A stretch of DNA of 64,000 nt, taken from assembly GCF_900128425.1 (NCBI RefSeq), contig NZ_LT635782.1:659359-723358 (forward strand). Reading direction: 5' to 3'. Made by a program: the position numbers and the translations under genes. The notes beneath the pieces are model-generated. The model searched no databases, was not told where the DNA came from, and saw only the letters and a program-made list of their open reading frames with translations. Every line of letters starts with the position of its first letter. Within the stretch, counting starts at the first letter, position 1. The DNA comes from Anaerococcus urinomassiliensis. Its GTDB lineage: Bacteria; Bacillota; Clostridia; Tissierellales; Peptoniphilaceae. Below are positions 9,893 to 18,224 of the stretch, piece after piece.

Positions 9893-11209
9893 ATGTTTGA
9901 TTTTTTTAGAAGAAAAAAGGATAAAGAGAAGACTGAGGAGATAAAAAAAGAAAGTGAAAATTTAGCTTTTGAAGATGAAATTGAAGAAAATGTTCTAGAT
10001 GATGATTCCAAAATTGAGGATAAGCAAAATAATATTGGAGACAAAGATAGATTAGTCTTTGAATCGGGCTCTATATCAAATGAAGTAGAAAAAACTATAG
10101 ATAATGAAGATACTAGTAAGTCAATTGATGAAGATAGTATTCGCGAATACGACAGTAAAAATCATATAGAGAATAAATTTGTAAAAATGGACGAAGAAGA
10201 TTTATCAAATGATGAAGGAACTTATGCATCATCAGAAGATGAATTTAATGAAACAGATCAAAATTTAGAAAATAGTGATGACGAAGTTAAAAAAGTAGGA
10301 TTTTTTGACCGTATTAGAAATGGATTAGTTAAAACTCGCGACCAATTTTCATCTCAAGTTAAAAATCTATTTACTGCAAATGTAAAGATTGACGATGAAT
10401 TGTTTGAAGAATTAGAAGAAATACTTATCTCTGCTGATATAGGTATGGATACAACTCTTGCTATAGTTGATAGTCTTCGCTATGAGATAAAAGAAAGAAA
10501 GATCAAAGATTCAGACCAAATATATCCACTTCTTGAAGAAATAATGGTAAGACATTTGGATAGAGATAATCTAAACAATGATTTAAACATAAATGATAAT
10601 GACCTTGCTATAATTTTAGTTATAGGAGTAAATGGTGTTGGTAAGACAACAACAATTGGTAAACTTGCTTACAATCTTAAAAACGAAGGCAAGACTGTTA
10701 TGTTAGCTGCTGCCGATACTTTTAGAGCAGCTGCTATCGAACAACTTGGAGAGTGGGCAGATAGGGCGGATGTAGAAATGATAGCCCACAAGGAAGGGTC
10801 AGATCCATCAGCAGTTATATTTGACGCTATTCAATCAGCAAAAAATAAAAATGTTGATGTATTGATTTGTGACACCGCTGGTAGACTTCACAACAAGAAA
10901 AACTTGATGAAAGAGCTGGAGAAAATCAATAAAACAATTGATAGCCACGCCGGAAAAGCAACTAGGGATAACATCCTTGTTTTAGATGCCACAACTGGAC
11001 AAAATGCTGTTAGCCAACTTAGAGAATTTAAAAATGTTACAGATATCACTGGACTAATATTGACTAAGCTAGATGGAACTGCAAAAGGTGGAATAATATT
11101 CCCATTACAGTATGAACTCAATGTACCAGTTAAATATATAGGTCTTGGTGAGGGTATTGATAATTTAGAGAAATTTGATTCAAAAACTTTTGTTGATGCT
11201 CTATTTTAA
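9893..11209 (+). CDS. ftsY: Signal recognition particle receptor FtsY
   Basis: SRP receptor GTPase that docks ribosome-SRP complexes at the membrane translocon. A basic amphipathic start (MFDFFRRKKDKEK) precedes about 125 residues of very acidic linker (A domain). The NG domain follows, with GVNGVGKTTT (G1), DTFRAAAIEQL, DTAGRLHNKKNLM (G3), TKLDGTAKGG (G4) and the closing GLGEGIDNL. The ATG at 9893 was chosen because AAGGAG at 9882-9887 is ideally spaced; an in-frame GTG at 9887 overlaps that site. It directly follows priA. A promoter for rpsB begins just after the stop. Confidence 0.96.
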   Translation: MFDFFRRKKDKEKTEEIKKESENLAFEDEIEENVLDDDSKIEDKQNNIGDKDRLVFESGSISNEVEKTIDNEDTSKSIDEDSIREYDSKNHIENKFVKMDEEDLSNDEGTYASSEDEFNETDQNLENSDDEVKKVGFFDRIRNGLVKTRDQFSSQVKNLFTANVKIDDELFEELEEILISADIGMDTTLAIVDSLRYEIKERKIKDSDQIYPLLEEIMVRHLDRDNLNNDLNINDNDLAIILVIGVNGVGKTTTIGKLAYNLKNEGKTVMLAAADTFRAAAIEQLGEWADRADVEMIAHKEGSDPSAVIFDAIQSAKNKNVDVLICDTAGRLHNKKNLMKELEKINKTIDSHAGKATRDNILVLDATTGQNAVSQLREFKNVTDITGLILTKLDGTAKGGIIFPLQYELNVPVKYIGLGEGIDNLEKFDSKTFVDALF

Positions 11210-11212
11210 CTA

Positions 11213-11241
11213 TTGAAATTTTAACAAGTCTATAGTAGAAT
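11213..11241 (+). promoter_or_regulatory. Promoter of rpsB-tsf (TTGAAA-N17-TAGAAT)
   Basis: -35 TTGAAA at 11213-11218 and -10 TAGAAT at 11236-11241 with a 17-base spacer. Initiation would give a leader of about 100 bases before rpsB that contains the structured element described at 11266-11324. Confidence 0.7.
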
Positions 11242-11265
11242 ATAACAGTACTACAAAAATATACA

Positions 11266-11324
11266 CATTCCTGGATAGGTGCTTCGTTGCCAGATAATGG
11301 TTAAGTATCTATAAGAAGGGAATG
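11266..11324 (+). ncRNA. Candidate structured leader of rpsB (ribosomal protein S2 autoregulation)
   Basis: The 5' UTR carries an outer helix CATTCC (11266-11271) pairing with GGAATG (11319-11324). It encloses a short GC-rich element around TAGGTGCTTCGTTGCC and the hairpin GCCA-GATAA-TGGT. The leader ends just before the ribosome site GGAGG at 11338-11342. Ribosomal protein operons are commonly autoregulated by such leaders. That this one binds S2 is an inference from position and structure only. Confidence 0.5.
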
Positions 11325-11348
11325 GAAGAAGAAAACGGAGGAAAATAT

Positions 11349-12152
11349 ATGGCAGTAGTTTCAATGAAAAAATTACTAGAAGCTGGTGTACACTTTGGAC
11401 ACCAAACTAGAAGATGGAATCCAAAAATGTCTAGATTCATCTTCACAGAAAGAAATGGAATCTATATAGTAGATTTACAAAAGACATCTACTCAACTTGA
11501 CGAAGCATATGCAATGATTAGAGATATTGTTGCTGATGGTGGAAATGTCTTATTTGTAGGAACAAAAAAACAAGCACAAGATTCTATCGAACAAGAAGCA
11601 AAAAGATCTGGTCAATTTTACGTATCTAACAGATGGTTAGGTGGTATGTTAACCAACTTTAAAACTATTAGAAAAAGCATTGACAAACTAAAAAGATATG
11701 AACAAATGGAAGAAGATGGAACATTTGATCTTCTACCAAAAAAAGAAGTACTACAATACCAAAAAGAAATGGATAAACTAGAAAAGAACCTTGGTGGTAT
11801 CAAAGAAATGACAAAACTACCAGATGTTCTATTTGTAGTTGACCCAGGTGAAGAATCAATAGCTGTTCATGAAGCAAGAATTCTTGGTATCCCAGTTGTA
11901 GCAATTGTTGATACAAACTGTGACCCAGATGAAGTTGATCTAGCTATCCCTGGTAACGATGATGCAATCCGTGCTGTAAAACTTATCACATCAGTAATGG
12001 CAGATGCAGTTATCGAAGCAAACCAAGGAAGTGAATTTGCTCCAAAAGAAGAAGATTTTGAAGACCAAGAAGATGATGATTTAACAGAAGAAAATTCTGA
12101 TGAAGATTTAGAAGTTGTTGACGAAGACGAAGAAGAAAACGAAGAAAATTAA
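11349..12152 (+). CDS. rpsB: 30S ribosomal protein S2
   Basis: Small-subunit protein needed for S1 association and mRNA binding. The family start [20 protein letters not shown] is complete, followed by [14 protein letters not shown] and [19 protein letters not shown], then the conserved [12 protein letters not shown] and [10 protein letters not shown]. The ATG at 11349 is set by GGAGG at 11338. Beyond the usual end of S2 there is a long acidic tail of about 40 residues (Asp/Glu-rich), giving 267 residues in total. tsf follows after 10 bases, the standard rpsB-tsf pair. Confidence 0.97.
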   Translation: MAVVSMKKLLEAGVHFGHQTRRWNPKMSRFIFTERNGIYIVDLQKTSTQLDEAYAMIRDIVADGGNVLFVGTKKQAQDSIEQEAKRSGQFYVSNRWLGGMLTNFKTIRKSIDKLKRYEQMEEDGTFDLLPKKEVLQYQKEMDKLEKNLGGIKEMTKLPDVLFVVDPGEESIAVHEARILGIPVVAIVDTNCDPDEVDLAIPGNDDAIRAVKLITSVMADAVIEANQGSEFAPKEEDFEDQEDDDLTEENSDEDLEVVDEDEEENEEN

Positions 12153-12162
12153 GGAGTATAAG

Positions 12163-12831
12163 ATGGCTATAAGTGCAAGCTTAGTAAAAGAATTAAGAGA
12201 AATGACTGGCGCTGGAATGATGGACTGCAAAAAAGCTCTACAAGAGACAGATGGTGATATCGACGCAGCAGTTAAACTATTAAAGGAAAAAGGACAAGCT
12301 ACACTTGATAAAAAAGCTGGACGTATTGCAGCTGAAGGTGTTATTGGTTCATACATTCACAACAATAAAATTGGTGTTATTGTAGAAATTAACACAGAAA
12401 CTGATTTCTCTGCTAATACTGATACTGTAAAGGACTTTGCTCGTGACATAGCAATGCACATTGCAGCATCAAATCCACTTTATATTTCTGAGGAAGATGC
12501 TGATGAAAAAGATATAGCTGAACAAAGAGAAATCCTTACAAACCAAGCAATCAACGAAGCAAATGAAAATATGCCAGAAGATAAAAAGAAAATGATTGCT
12601 GAGAAAAAGGTTGAAGGAAGACTTAAAAAATACTTCTCAGAAGTTTGCCTATTAGACCAAGCTTATATTAAAAATCCTGACCAAACAGTTGAACAATATC
12701 TAAGGGATACAGCTAGCAAGGTTGGTGAAAACATTAAAATTAGAAGATTCGCTAGATTTGAAGTAGGCGAAGGTCTTGAAAAGAAAGAAGAAGATTTTGC
12801 AGCTGAAGTAGCTTCACAAATGAACGCATAA
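12163..12831 (+). CDS. tsf: Elongation factor Ts, short form
   Basis: Nucleotide exchange factor for EF-Tu. The UBA-like N-terminus (SASLVKELREMTGAGMMDCK) and the TDFSANTD segment with the TDF motif that contacts EF-Tu are present. The core then has one subdomain only, ending in ENIKIRRFARFEVGEGLE. At 222 residues it is much shorter than the approximately 290-residue EF-Ts of Bacillus and resembles the short Thermus/cyanobacterial type. The ATG at 12163 follows AAGGAG. A strong terminator ends the unit; the usual downstream pyrH-frr genes are absent here. Confidence 0.95.
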   Translation: MAISASLVKELREMTGAGMMDCKKALQETDGDIDAAVKLLKEKGQATLDKKAGRIAAEGVIGSYIHNNKIGVIVEINTETDFSANTDTVKDFARDIAMHIAASNPLYISEEDADEKDIAEQREILTNQAINEANENMPEDKKKMIAEKKVEGRLKKYFSEVCLLDQAYIKNPDQTVEQYLRDTASKVGENIKIRRFARFEVGEGLEKKEEDFAAEVASQMNA

Positions 12832-12846
12832 TAATTTAAAATTACT

Positions 12847-12883
12847 AAAGTGTCACCTATATTTATTATAGGTGACACTTTTT
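12847..12883 (+). terminator. Intrinsic terminator after rpsB-tsf
   Basis: A long perfect hairpin: AAAGTGTCACCTATA pairs with TATAGGTGACACTTT around a TTTAT loop and ends in a T-run. This is the strongest terminator in the window. Confidence 0.93.
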
Positions 12884-12919
12884 AAATAAAAGCTAAAGTT
12901 ATATAAATACGGAGTATAT

Positions 12920-14653
12920 ATGTTTAAAAATTTTAAATGGTTTCTAAAGTACTCGAAGAAAAATTATATTATAGGATCTATATCTCTCATTGTTACAGAT
13001 ATAATATCTCTATTTTTACCTTATTTGACAGGTAAGCTAATAGATATGGTTTATCTTGGAACTCTTACAATGGACACATTCACTAAGATGGTGGTAATAG
13101 CTTTTATAATGATTATTTTAAAATATATAACAGCTATGGCTTGGTCTTACAATATCTTTAAATCATCATCATTAATGGAATATGTTACAAGAGATAAACT
13201 AATGAGTAAGTTTTTGAAACAATCTCAAAGATTTTTTGAGTTAAATTCAACTGGATCTCTAATGAGTAAATCTACCCAAGATGTAGGCCAAGTTGCAATG
13301 TTTGCTGGTTTTGGAATATTAGCTTTTTTTGATGCTTTAGTTTTCCCTATATTTATTTTGATTATGATGGTAACAACGATTGATTTTAAATTGACTATTT
13401 TTTCAATTTTACCTATGCTTATATTTTTGATTACTTATTCTAAGCTCGTAGGAAAATGGTATATAAGATCAAAAGCAGTTAATGAAAGCTTTGATGACTT
13501 AACAAATAGGGTGCTAGAGGATGTCGAGGGCATAAGAATTATTAGGGTTTTTAATATTGGCGAAACTAGATACAATAATTTTAAAAAGTCTGCAAGAAAA
13601 CTAGCTGATAAGAGTATTGACTTAGCTAAGCTTCAATCATGGATGGAGCCATCAGAAAGGCTTACAGTATCTTTAGCTTATATGATTTCTATTGGCTATG
13701 GAGCGGTTTTGATTTCTAGAGGTGATATAAGCGTAGGCCAAGTAGTATCTTTTACTTATTACCTAAACATGCTTATCTGGCCAATGTTTGCCTTTGGTGA
13801 GTTTATGAATCTAAATCAACAAGCAAATGCTGCAATGGATAGGATAATGGCCGTATTAAATTACAAGGAAGAAATATATAATTCTGATAGTTTGGAAAAG
13901 GTAGATAATAATCCATCTATTAGTTTTGTAGATTATAACTTTACTTATCCATCAAATAATGAGAAAGCCCTAGAAGATATAAATTTAATGATTAAACAGG
14001 GAAGTTCTTTAGGGATTATAGGTAAAACTGGATCTGGAAAAACAACTTTGATTAGGCAACTACTTGATACATATAAGGTTGATAAAGAATCTATTATTAT
14101 TTCAGATGACAGATTTAGTGAGATCTCATCAAAATCTTTCAAGGATAAAATAGGATATGTTCCACAAGAACATATGATATTTTCTGATACGTTGAAAAAT
14201 AATATAAGATTTTCTAAGCTAAATGCTAGTGACAAAGAAATAGATGAAGCAATATCTATTGCAGACTTTACAAAAGATATAAAAGAGTTTTCTGATGGTC
14301 TTGATACATTAACTGGCGAAAAAGGCGTTTCCTTATCTGGTGGACAAAAACAAAGACTTGCTATAGCAAGAGCTGTTTTGAAAGATCCAGATATCTTGAT
14401 ACTAGATGATGCTATGAGCGCTGTAGATGCAAATACTGAACAGAATATTATTAAAAATCTGTCCACTAGTAGGAAAGGTAAAACTACAATAATCATTGCC
14501 CACAGAATAAGTCAGGTACAAAACTGTGATAATATAATTATTATAGAAGATGGTAAAATAGTCGATTCTGGAAATCACGATGATTTGATGAATAGAGAGA
14601 CTTGGTACAAAGAACAATATATAAAACAGATAAGTGGAGGTAATAATGGCTAA
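12920..14653 (+). CDS. ABC exporter half-transporter, subunit with degenerate ATPase site (MdlA/BmrC-like)
   Basis: An N-terminal six-helix exporter domain (about residues 15-300) is fused to a nucleotide-binding domain. Walker A is GKTGSGKTT, the signature is canonical LSGGQKQR, and the Walker B segment reads ILILDDAMSAVD. The residue after the Walker B Asp, normally the catalytic Glu, is therefore Asp (residue 497). In heterodimeric exporters (BmrCD, LmrCD, TM287/288) this marks the subunit with the non-hydrolysing site. The partner gene overlaps immediately downstream. Substrate is unknown; multidrug or peptide export is typical. The ribosome site GGAG precedes ATG 12920. Confidence 0.93.
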   Translation: MFKNFKWFLKYSKKNYIIGSISLIVTDIISLFLPYLTGKLIDMVYLGTLTMDTFTKMVVIAFIMIILKYITAMAWSYNIFKSSSLMEYVTRDKLMSKFLKQSQRFFELNSTGSLMSKSTQDVGQVAMFAGFGILAFFDALVFPIFILIMMVTTIDFKLTIFSILPMLIFLITYSKLVGKWYIRSKAVNESFDDLTNRVLEDVEGIRIIRVFNIGETRYNNFKKSARKLADKSIDLAKLQSWMEPSERLTVSLAYMISIGYGAVLISRGDISVGQVVSFTYYLNMLIWPMFAFGEFMNLNQQANAAMDRIMAVLNYKEEIYNSDSLEKVDNNPSISFVDYNFTYPSNNEKALEDINLMIKQGSSLGIIGKTGSGKTTLIRQLLDTYKVDKESIIISDDRFSEISSKSFKDKIGYVPQEHMIFSDTLKNNIRFSKLNASDKEIDEAISIADFTKDIKEFSDGLDTLTGEKGVSLSGGQKQRLAIARAVLKDPDILILDDAMSAVDANTEQNIIKNLSTSRKGKTTIIIAHRISQVQNCDNIIIIEDGKIVDSGNHDDLMNRETWYKEQYIKQISGGNNG

Positions 14654-16394
14654 TGCAGATAAACAAGTAAGAAATTTACTTAAAAATTATGCCTTAAATG
14701 AAAAAGCGTCCTTTATCAAAGGATTTGTTCTTTCACTTTTAAATACTATATTGCAATTACTCTCGCCACTAATTATAGGATACATTATAAATAATCTTTT
14801 GAAAGAAGGTATTACTAGCGCTGATTTTGCAAATATAATAAAATATTTGATGCTTTATTTATTAGTTAATATGCTTGCTAGTTTCTTTTTAAATAGAGCT
14901 TTCATTACTTTTCAAATTGCATCAAATGATATAGCTTATAAAATGCAAAATGATGTGTACAATAAGGTAAATTCTTTTCCTATTGCTTATTTTGATAACC
15001 TGCCAGCGGGGAAAATATCATCAAGGATCACAAATGATACTAATAAAGTAAAGATGCTTTTTAAGTTAATAATAACAGATATTACAACCTCTATGATCCT
15101 TGCTGTTGGATTAGGCATTACTATATTTATCACTAACCCTATTGCAGGCTTAATGCTAATACCATTAGCTCCTATCATATATATAATCTATAAGTCTTAC
15201 ACTTCTTACACGAGAAAATATACAGGAGAAATTAGGAAAAATACTTCTGAGATTAACGCTCAAATTAATGAGTATATTCAAAATATGGAAGTTATCCAAG
15301 TTTTTAATAAAGAAAATTATATAAAAGAAAAATTTGATAAGACTAATAATCGTATATTTTCTTTATCTAAGGAGCTTGCAAAAATAAGGTCCTACTCAGG
15401 TTACAGGGCCATGGATATTGTTTCCTACTTGGCATCATTAATAATATTGATATATTTTGGTTTAGGTCAAATCACTGATTATTATTCAGTAAGCATTGGT
15501 AGTTTATATGTGATTTTTGAATACACTTCAAGATTGTTTAATGAAATAAGATTCATAATAATGAGAGTTGGTGAAGTCAACGAATCAATGGCAAGTGCAA
15601 GCCATATTTTTGAAATATTAAAGCTAGAAAGTCAGGAAGAATTATTTGACACAATTGATGATATAAATCAAGAAATTATTTTTTATGATGTAAGATTTTC
15701 TTATACTGAAGGCGAAGAAGTGATAAAAGGTATATCATTTCATGTTAATCCAGGAGAATCGGTAGCTTTTGTTGGACAAACTGGTTCTGGAAAATCTACT
15801 TTAATAAATCTATTATTAAATTTCTACTCTCCCCAATCTGGCAAAATCACTATAGGGGATAAGGATATATCAAAAGTTAATAGAGATGATTTAAGGCGTG
15901 AAATGGCTGTAGTCCTACAAGATGCCTTCCTATTTAAAGGGGATATTGGCGAAAATATATCTTTAGGATATGACTATAGTGATAAAGAAATTAAAGAAGC
16001 TCTCAGAGCCGTAGGTGGGGATAGGTTGATTATAAAAGGCATACACACAGAAGTTATGGAAGGTGGATCAAACTTATCTCAAGGGGAGAAACAACTGATA
16101 AGTTTTGCCAGAGCATATATCAGAAATCCTAAGATATTAATTCTAGATGAAGCTACTAGTAATATAGATACTGAAACAGAATCTATAATTCAGCAGGGTA
16201 TTAATAAACTAAAAGAGAATAGAACAACTTTTATAATAGCTCATAGACTTTCTACAATTAAAGAAGTAGATAATATTATAGTACTATCTCACGGGAAGAT
16301 CGTAGAAATGGGAGATCATAACAAACTTATGAGATCTACTGGTTATTATAAAGAAATGTATAACAAACAAATGAAAGAAGATTATAGTCTCTAA
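14646..16394 (+). CDS. ABC exporter half-transporter, catalytic partner (MdlB/BmrD-like)
   Basis: Second half of a heterodimeric multidrug/lipid-type exporter: six membrane helices, then a nucleotide-binding domain. Walker A is GQTGSGKST and Walker B is ILILDEATSNID with the catalytic Glu present. The signature is altered to LSQGEKQL, which is usual for the MdlB-type partner. The altered signature here pairs in trans with the degenerate Walker B of the upstream subunit, so the two proteins make one weak and one good ATP site. ATG 14646 was chosen because GGAGG lies at 14636-14640; it overlaps the upstream stop by 8 bases. No regulator gene is adjacent. Confidence 0.93.
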   Translation: MANADKQVRNLLKNYALNEKASFIKGFVLSLLNTILQLLSPLIIGYIINNLLKEGITSADFANIIKYLMLYLLVNMLASFFLNRAFITFQIASNDIAYKMQNDVYNKVNSFPIAYFDNLPAGKISSRITNDTNKVKMLFKLIITDITTSMILAVGLGITIFITNPIAGLMLIPLAPIIYIIYKSYTSYTRKYTGEIRKNTSEINAQINEYIQNMEVIQVFNKENYIKEKFDKTNNRIFSLSKELAKIRSYSGYRAMDIVSYLASLIILIYFGLGQITDYYSVSIGSLYVIFEYTSRLFNEIRFIIMRVGEVNESMASASHIFEILKLESQEELFDTIDDINQEIIFYDVRFSYTEGEEVIKGISFHVNPGESVAFVGQTGSGKSTLINLLLNFYSPQSGKITIGDKDISKVNRDDLRREMAVVLQDAFLFKGDIGENISLGYDYSDKEIKEALRAVGGDRLIIKGIHTEVMEGGSNLSQGEKQLISFARAYIRNPKILILDEATSNIDTETESIIQQGINKLKENRTTFIIAHRLSTIKEVDNIIVLSHGKIVEMGDHNKLMRSTGYYKEMYNKQMKEDYSL

Positions 16395-16415
16395 TTTTGT
16401 TATAGGATATTTCTT

Positions 16416-16445
16416 TTGCTAATAAAAATCATTTTATGGTATAAT
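16416..16445 (+). promoter_or_regulatory. Promoter of rny with extended -10
   Basis: -35 TTGCTA (16416-16421), an 18-base spacer and perfect -10 TATAAT (16440-16445) preceded by TGG, i.e. an extended -10. It lies about 50 bases before the rny ATG. Confidence 0.75.
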
Positions 16446-16494
16446 TATAAAGGAATGTAAATTCCGAGTAAAATTTTACAGGAGGTGATAATAA

Positions 16495-18036
16495 ATGGAT
16501 AATCCAGTTGTTATAATCATTACTGTCGCCTTCGTATTGTTAGCTTTTATTTTAGGCTTCATATATCATAAAGTAACTAGTGAAAAAAAGATAGGTGCAG
16601 CTGACGCATTAAGTCGCCAGATCATCGAAGATGCTAATAAACAAGCGGAAACTTTAAGACGCGAAACTCTTAAAGAAGCAAAAGATGAAATATCTAAAAT
16701 CAAATTAGAAAATGATAGGAAGTTAAACAAGCGTTCTGATGAACTAGATAAAAAAGAATCACGTTTGTTTAAAAAAGAAGAAAGTCTTGACAATAGAGCT
16801 TTATTGATTGACAAAAAGGCTGATCAGATCTCTAGCGATCAGAAGAGGTTAAAACAAAAAGAAGACAGCATTGATAAACTGATTGAACAACAACAGTTAG
16901 AATTGCAAAATATCGCAGGTCTCACAAACAACGAAGCTAAAGAAATTATACTAGAAAATGTCAAAAACGAAACTATTCACGAAACTGCCAAACTAATCAA
17001 AGAAAGTGAAGAACGCATAAAATCTGAAAGCAAAAAAATTGCAACAGAAATACTTGCTACTACTATACAAAGATACGCAGCCGAACAAGTTGCTGAAAAT
17101 ACAGTATCTGTAGTTTCTCTTCCAAATGATGAGATGAAAGGTAGAATTATAGGACGTGAAGGTAGAAATATCAGAGCCTTTGAACAATTATCGGGAGTTG
17201 ATCTAATTATAGATGATACACCTGAAGCGGTTGTTATTTCATCCTTTGAACCTGTTAGACGTGAAATTGCAAAGGTAGCACTAGAAAGATTGATCCAAGA
17301 TGGCCGTATAAATCCATCTAGAATTGAAGAAACTCTTCAAAAAGCGGAAGAAGAAGTTGAGCAAAGAATCATAGAAGATGGTGAAGAAGCTGCTGATGCT
17401 GCTGGAGTTCATAACCTACATCCACAACTCATTAGAATGGTTGGAAAGATGAAGTTTAGAACCAGCTATGGTCAAAATGTTATGAAGCACTCGGTTGAAG
17501 TGGCAAATCTTGCAGGAATGCTTGCTGAAGAAATTGGTGCAGATGCACAAACAGCAAGACGTGGCGGACTTCTACATGACATAGGTAAATCTATAGATCA
17601 AGAAGTAGCAGGAACCCATATAGAACTAGGTGTAGATGCAGCAACTAGATACGGTGAAAACAAGTATGTTGTAAATGCTATCCAATCACACCATGGTGAA
17701 GTTGAGCCAAATTGTGTAGAATCTATATTAGTCCAAACCGCAGATACAATATCTGCCGCAAGGCCAGGTGCTAGGCGAGAAAGCTTAGAAAATTACATTA
17801 GAAGATTAGAGTCTCTTGAAGAGATAGCTAATTCATATCAAGGAATAGAAAAATCATTTGCTTTGCAAGCTGGTAGAGAACTTAGAATTATGGTTAAACC
17901 AGAAAAAATAACAGATGATGAAATGATTGTAGTTGCTAGAGAGATTGCAAAAAGAATTGAAGATGAATTAGAATATCCAGGAGAAATAAAAGTAAATGTT
18001 CTTAGAGAATCAAATGCGATAGAATATGCAAGATAA
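16495..18036 (+). CDS. rny: Ribonuclease Y
   Basis: Membrane-anchored endoribonuclease that initiates decay of many mRNAs in Firmicutes. An N-terminal transmembrane helix (about residues 4-25) is followed by a long charged coiled coil (30-200) and a KH domain with RIIGREGRNIRAFEQLSGV. The HD phosphohydrolase domain has HDIGKSID as its metal-binding core. Full length at 513 residues. A strong AGGAGGTGATAA ribosome site lies upstream, and the gene has its own promoter and terminator, so it is monocistronic. Confidence 0.97.
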   Translation: MDNPVVIIITVAFVLLAFILGFIYHKVTSEKKIGAADALSRQIIEDANKQAETLRRETLKEAKDEISKIKLENDRKLNKRSDELDKKESRLFKKEESLDNRALLIDKKADQISSDQKRLKQKEDSIDKLIEQQQLELQNIAGLTNNEAKEIILENVKNETIHETAKLIKESEERIKSESKKIATEILATTIQRYAAEQVAENTVSVVSLPNDEMKGRIIGREGRNIRAFEQLSGVDLIIDDTPEAVVISSFEPVRREIAKVALERLIQDGRINPSRIEETLQKAEEEVEQRIIEDGEEAADAAGVHNLHPQLIRMVGKMKFRTSYGQNVMKHSVEVANLAGMLAEEIGADAQTARRGGLLHDIGKSIDQEVAGTHIELGVDAATRYGENKYVVNAIQSHHGEVEPNCVESILVQTADTISAARPGARRESLENYIRRLESLEEIANSYQGIEKSFALQAGRELRIMVKPEKITDDEMIVVAREIAKRIEDELEYPGEIKVNVLRESNAIEYAR

Positions 18037-18056
18037 TTATTAAGAGTAATTATGAC

Positions 18057-18090
18057 AAACTGCCATTAATATAAATAGTGGCAGTTTTTT
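18057..18090 (+). terminator. Intrinsic terminator after rny
   Basis: The hairpin AAACTGCCA (18057-18065) pairs with TGGCAGTTT (18079-18087) and continues into a T-run. Confidence 0.92.
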
Positions 18091-18121
18091 AGTTTTTGAA
18101 AGAGAGAGATTTTAGAATATA

Positions 18122-18157
18122 AATTATTGCACAAAATAATAATTTTGTGCAATAATT
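18122..18157. repeat. 36-base palindrome (two perfect 16-base arms, 4-base centre) upstream of a Xer recombinase gene
   Basis: Left arm 18122-18137 (AATTATTGCACAAAAT) is perfectly complementary to right arm 18142-18157, with centre AATA. It is not followed by a T-run, so it is not an ordinary terminator. The right arm touches a possible -35 hexamer of the recombinase gene. It could be an operator for that gene or a recombinase target such as a dif-like site; the function is unproven. Confidence 0.8.
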
Positions 18158-18183
18158 GTAAATATATAAAGTATCAGTACAAT
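18156..18183 (+). promoter_or_regulatory. Possible promoter of the Xer recombinase gene
   Basis: -35 TTGTAA (18156-18161), a 16-base spacer and -10 TACAAT (18178-18183). It is immediately downstream of, and overlaps by 2 bases, the 36-base palindrome, so a protein bound to the palindrome could affect initiation. Confidence 0.45.
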
Positions 18184-18224
18184 AATATTATGAAAACTAT
18201 AATTTATGCTATTTGGAGCAATTT

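Noticed and set aside
13945-14496. Open frame of 183 codons on the minus strand opposite the first ABC exporter gene
   Set aside because: It lies entirely within a well-supported ABC gene, has no ribosome site and its product resembles no protein; it is a shadow of the coding strand.
18122-18157. Reading the 36-base palindrome as the terminator of rny
   Set aside because: rny already has a terminator at 18057-18090, and the palindrome is not followed by a T-run.
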